From the NCBI GenBank assembly GCA_944376975.1, contig CALWEE010000060.1:1-8386 (forward strand): 8,386 nt of DNA, written 5' to 3'. The translations under genes were made by a program, and so were the position numbers. This document shows, piece after piece, positions 5,739 through 8,386 of this stretch (the first letter of the stretch is position 1; every line of letters starts with the position of its first letter). This stretch comes from an uncultured Lachnospiraceae bacterium. GTDB taxonomy: Bacteria > Bacillota > Clostridia > Lachnospirales > Lachnospiraceae. Under the pieces are notes generated by a model. The model had not been told where the DNA came from. It saw only the letters and a list, made by a program, of their open reading frames with translations, and ran no database searches.

Positions 5739-6707
5739 TTACCTTTTGCCGTTATTGACCACATGGATGGGATGCCCCTCTTTATACGCCCGGAGATTAT
5801 CCACCGCGATATCCATAAGCCTCTGCCGCGTCTCCAGCGGCGCCCAGGCAATATGCGGCGTGATGATCATATTCGGCGCGCTAAGCAGGGGATTATCGGC
5901 TTTGATCGGCTCCGCCGATACCACGTCGGCCGCGGCCATGGCGACCTGTCCGCTTTCCAGCGCTTCCCGAAGGTCCGCTTCCCGTATCAACGGCCCCCTT
6001 CCCGTATTGATCAGCAGGACGCCTTTTTTCATCTTAGCGATGCTGTCTTTGTTGATCATCTCGTAACTGTCCCCATTTAACGGACAATGCAGGGACAGGA
6101 TATCCGACTTGGCGTAGACTTCATCCAGGGACGTCTGGCGGCATGTTTCTGTATCCAGCGCCGGATCCGGATGCCGTCTGTAGGCCAGCACGTTCATGCC
6201 AAAGGCGCCGGCCAGCCTGGCCACCGCCTGGCCGATGGCTCCGAACCCGATGATCCCCATCGTTTTCCCTTTAAGTTCCATAAGGGGTTTATTCCAGAAG
6301 CAGAAATCCTTGCACCGGCTCCACTGTCCCGCCTTCACCGCCTGATCGTGGATGCCCACCCGGGACGTCATCTCCAAAAGCAGGGCCATGGTAAACTGGG
6401 CCACCGCGTCCGTACCATAAGCGGGTATGTTGGTCACCGGGATGCCCCTTTCATCGGCAGCTTCAAGATCCACCACATTGTAGCCGGTGGAAAGGCAGCC
6501 TATATAGCGGATATTGGGACAGGAACGGATGATGTTTCCGTCAAGCACGGTCTTATTGGTCAGCACCACATCGCTGTCGCCTATATGTTCAACTGTATCC
6601 TCCGGCGCCGTCCATTCGTAGATCCGTGTCTCGCCGAAAGCCTGTATGCCTTCCCAGGACAGATCACCGGGATTGAGCGTATGCCCGTCCAATATAACGA
6701 TCTTCAT
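5739..6707 (-). CDS. D-2-hydroxyacid dehydrogenase, glycerate dehydrogenase/hydroxypyruvate reductase-like
   Basis: This 322-residue cytoplasmic NAD(P)-dependent oxidoreductase reduces a 2-keto acid to the D-2-hydroxy acid or the reverse. The family's split catalytic domain surrounds a Rossmann domain with GFGAIG at residues 154-159. The catalytic triad is present: Arg237 in NTGRGPL, Glu266 in DVVSAEP and His285 in TPHIAWA. The segment DFCFWNKPLMELKGKTMG (134-151) and the C-terminal end VDNLRAYKEGHPIHVVN resemble glycerate dehydrogenases, which act on hydroxypyruvate/glycerate, but related enzymes use other keto acids. At the end of the second Rossmann strand the sequence is AYRRHP (175-180), with Arg where NAD-specific members usually have Asp, hinting at NADP(H) use. 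The start at 6707 overlaps the AlaX-like stop by an ATGA, with AGGTGG just upstream, so the two are translationally coupled. Its transcript ends at the hairpin at 5670-5715. Confidence 0.93.
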   Translation of the reverse strand: MKIVILDGHTLNPGDLSWEGIQAFGETRIYEWTAPEDTVEHIGDSDVVLTNKTVLDGNIIRSCPNIRYIGCLSTGYNVVDLEAADERGIPVTNIPAYGTDAVAQFTMALLLEMTSRVGIHDQAVKAGQWSRCKDFCFWNKPLMELKGKTMGIIGFGAIGQAVARLAGAFGMNVLAYRRHPDPALDTETCRQTSLDEVYAKSDILSLHCPLNGDSYEMINKDSIAKMKKGVLLINTGRGPLIREADLREALESGQVAMAAADVVSAEPIKADNPLLSAPNMIITPHIAWAPLETRQRLMDIAVDNLRAYKEGHPIHVVNNGKR

Positions 6708-7867
6708 CTTACCACCTCAAACCATTCTTTTATCTTTTCTCCGTCCCCTTTACAGGTTCCCTGGACCATGTCGTCGCTTCCGCCGCCCCGGCCCGAAAAG
6801 GCTTCATTGAGCGCCTGGCCCAGCGCCCGGGCTTTTTTCCCGGGATCGATGAGCACGTACCGGAACGTATCCGTACCGGCCTGACCGGAAAGGACCAGCA
6901 CCGTCTTCCCGGACAGCGCCAGGTCATCCGCCAGTTCCCTCGGACCGCTGCCCGCGAGTCCGTTTTCTATGGCGCACAGTCTGTCGCTTTCTCCCTTTGC
7001 GTCCCGGAGGATCGCCTGGGCTTTAAGGTGGAGCAGCTGTCTGTCCACGGCTGTCTTTTCGTATTTCAGCCGGCCGTTTTCTTCAAAAAGCCGGGATACC
7101 GCTTTTTCCACCGCTTCCATTTTGGCCGACAGCATATGGGACATGTTAAGAAGCTGTTGGTGCTTCTGACGATAATCCGCCAATGCCCGGCCGCCGCATA
7201 AAAGGGAAACCCGCACGCCTTTTTTGTAGTTCTGGACCGACAGCAGCTTGATCAGATGGATCTCGCCGGTCCGGGCGGGATGGGTGCCGCAGCAAGCGCA
7301 GCAATCGTAGCCCGGGACGCGTATGAGCCGTACCTGGCCGTCGATCTCTTTTTTACTCCGATAAGGGATATCTTCAAGTTCCCTCTCGTCCGGCAAAAGG
7401 ACCTCTATGGGTATGTTATCCATAATGGCCTGATTGGCCTTTACCTCGATGTCCTGGAGCTGTTCCCATGTCAGTTCGCCGTTTATGTCTATCGTGATGT
7501 CCTGGCTCCCCATATGGAAACCCACATTGTCATAGCCATACGTCTTATGGATCAGTCCGGACACGATGTGTTCCCCCGCGTGGCCCTGCATATTGGAATA
7601 ACGGAAATCCCAGTCCAGTTTACAGTGGACGGCGCTTCCTTCTTTAAGCGGCTCATCCGTCATGTGCCAGATCTCCCCGTCCATTTCCCGGGTATCCCAC
7701 ACGGCCGCGCCGTCGATGGTCCCTCTGTCTCCCGGCTGCCCGCCGCCTTCAGGGAAAAAGGCGGTCCGGGACAGGGCCACGCGGAAACCTTTTTTCTCCG
7801 GCACGCAGGCCGTCACTTCCGCGTCAAATTCCCGGCAGTAGGGATCGCGTTCATATATCTTTAACAC
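6704..7867 (-). CDS. Alanyl-tRNA editing protein, AlaX-like with DHHA1 domain
   Basis: This 387-residue free-standing relative of the AlaRS editing region probably hydrolyses mischarged Ser-tRNA(Ala) or Gly-tRNA(Ala). The N-terminal part contains FFPEGGGQPGDRGTI (37-51). The zinc and active-site motifs of the second additional domain follow: HAGEH (His96, His100; HxxxH) and CCGTH (Cys192, His196; CxxxH), the latter within a Cys-rich DCCACC run. A helical, probably coiled-coil stretch spans about 230-290, and a C-terminal DHHA1 domain contains GRGGGSDDMVQG at 359-370. No aminoacylation domain is present. The size matches the long AlaX class (AlaX-L). The start is a GTG at 7867, since the protein then begins MLKIYERDPY, with AAGGAG about 10 nt and AGGA about 4 nt upstream. 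It overlaps the dehydrogenase start by ATGA. Substrate specificity cannot be set from the sequence. Confidence 0.94.
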   Translation of the reverse strand: MLKIYERDPYCREFDAEVTACVPEKKGFRVALSRTAFFPEGGGQPGDRGTIDGAAVWDTREMDGEIWHMTDEPLKEGSAVHCKLDWDFRYSNMQGHAGEHIVSGLIHKTYGYDNVGFHMGSQDITIDINGELTWEQLQDIEVKANQAIMDNIPIEVLLPDERELEDIPYRSKKEIDGQVRLIRVPGYDCCACCGTHPARTGEIHLIKLLSVQNYKKGVRVSLLCGGRALADYRQKHQQLLNMSHMLSAKMEAVEKAVSRLFEENGRLKYEKTAVDRQLLHLKAQAILRDAKGESDRLCAIENGLAGSGPRELADDLALSGKTVLVLSGQAGTDTFRYVLIDPGKKARALGQALNEAFSGRGGGSDDMVQGTCKGDGEKIKEWFEVVR

Positions 7868-7885
7868 GGTTCCTTATCTCCTTCC

Positions 7886-7913
7886 CGGCCAGCCGTATTT
7901 TTTTAACTGGCCG
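7886..7913. repeat. Inverted repeat in the leader of the AlaX-like gene
   Basis: CGGCCAG (7886-7892) and CTGGCCG (7907-7913) are perfect 7-bp arms around a 14-nt A/T-rich loop. On the minus strand this hairpin would form in the untranslated leader, ending just before the ribosome binding site of the AlaX-like gene. It could be an operator, a leader hairpin affecting translation, or chance. No T tract follows on either strand, so I do not call it a terminator. Confidence 0.35.
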
Positions 7914-7925
7914 CATTCTTATCCC

Positions 7926-7954
7926 AGTATAACTTATTTCCTGCCGATTGACCA
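7926..7954 (-). promoter_or_regulatory. Candidate promoter for the AlaX-like/dehydrogenase unit
   Basis: On the minus strand TGGTCA (7954-7949, four of six matches to -35) is followed after 17 nt by TATACT (7931-7926, five of six matches to -10). The -35 lies inside the last codons of the upstream unknown gene and the -10 just after its stop, about 58 bp before the AlaX-like GTG start. Transcription from the upstream gene may also continue into this unit. Confidence 0.45.
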
Positions 7955-8386
7955 CTTCCAGCCGGTTTCTTTCCCCAACTTTTTCCATATATTTTTCATA
8001 TTCGCCTTCTGCCATCCGCAGCCTTTGACCCGCCAGGGGATCTTCGCCGCGAAGATCCCTCTTTCCGTTTCCATGAACAATCCCCGGTAGCCCCAGTGCC
8101 GCTCGCCATATATGCTCCGGATCGTCTCTTTGGGAATGAAAAGCCAGTCTTTTTCCCGGATGCCTCCTTCCGTCCCCGCCACCGGGATCAGCGTGACGCC
8201 CCTATCGTGGATATTCATGACATAGCAGTACATGGCATGGGCGACGTTAAAATCCCGGAACACATACAACTGTTCCCGGTCCATCCATCCTGGCCGTTTC
8301 ATTCTTTTCCCCCAGACGCTGTATCCGGCCGCGTAGCCCAGATCATGTTCCCGGGAAAATACCTGTATGTCCTTTTCCGTGATCAT
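7934..8386 (-). CDS. Unrecognised protein (150 residues visible; true start possibly beyond right edge)
   Basis: I do not recognise this protein. The frame is open from the stop at 7934-7936 to the right edge, where the ATG occupies the last three bases of the window. That ATG may be the start or an internal methionine, since no upstream sequence is available. The visible 150 residues are basic near the C-terminus and rich in aromatic residues, with many Trp. They show no signal peptide, no hydrophobic membrane-length segment and no familiar catalytic motif. The alternation of short beta-like stretches (EQLYVFRDF, GVTLIPV, DWLFIPKETIRSIYG, GIFAAKIPW) suggests a small beta-rich domain, possibly PH-like, but this is only an impression. 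Codon and base composition resemble the neighbours. It lies 66 bp upstream of the AlaX-like gene on the same strand. Confidence 0.7.
   Translation of the reverse strand: MITEKDIQVFSREHDLGYAAGYSVWGKRMKRPGWMDREQLYVFRDFNVAHAMYCYVMNIHDRGVTLIPVAGTEGGIREKDWLFIPKETIRSIYGERHWGYRGLFMETERGIFAAKIPWRVKGCGWQKANMKNIWKKLGKETGWKWSIGRK

Overview
The window looks like the chromosome of an anaerobic Firmicute, most likely of the class Clostridia. The reasons are the strong GGAGG-type ribosome binding sites, the moderately high G+C, the dense operons with 4 to 11 nt overlaps, and the gene content. The species cannot be named from the sequence alone. I see no tRNA or rRNA gene, CRISPR array, insertion sequence or phage gene.

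Left and centre (1-4503, all minus strand): an apparent operon for a selenium-dependent molybdenum hydroxylase of the xanthine dehydrogenase/purine hydroxylase family. In transcription order it encodes a TetR-type regulator (4503-3853), the YqeC-type maturation protein (3856-3086), the YqeB/EF2563-type maturation protein (3063-2269), the FAD subunit (2165-1365), the [2Fe-2S] subunit (1375-875), and the molybdopterin-binding subunit. The last starts at a GTG at 885 and runs off the left edge. A 103-bp gap before the FAD gene holds a weak candidate internal promoter, so the structural genes may also be transcribed on their own.

Divergently transcribed from the regulator is selD (4618-5658, plus), selenophosphate synthetase. 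SelD together with YqeB, YqeC and a molybdenum hydroxylase is the known signature of the labile-selenium cofactor pathway, in which selenophosphate supplies selenium to the molybdenum site rather than to selenocysteine or selenouridine. No selA, selB, selC or selU is in the window. The 114-bp tetR-selD intergenic region carries a good sigma-A promoter for tetR, an extended -10 promoter for selD, and two small palindromes lying over or beside the tetR promoter. It is the obvious place for a regulator binding site.

Right side (5739-8386, minus): selD converges on a two-gene unit. An AlaX-like alanyl-tRNA editing protein with a DHHA1 domain (7867-6704) is coupled by an ATGA overlap to a D-2-hydroxyacid dehydrogenase resembling glycerate dehydrogenase/hydroxypyruvate reductase (6707-5739). 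A long GC-rich hairpin at 5670-5715 separates the convergent genes. At the right edge is an unrecognised protein of at least 150 residues (8386-7934).

The selenium-hydroxylase pathway is an already described system. The less-described parts are the TetR regulator built into the locus, its shared promoter region with selD, and the AlaX/hydroxyacid dehydrogenase pair, whose activities may both relate to serine.
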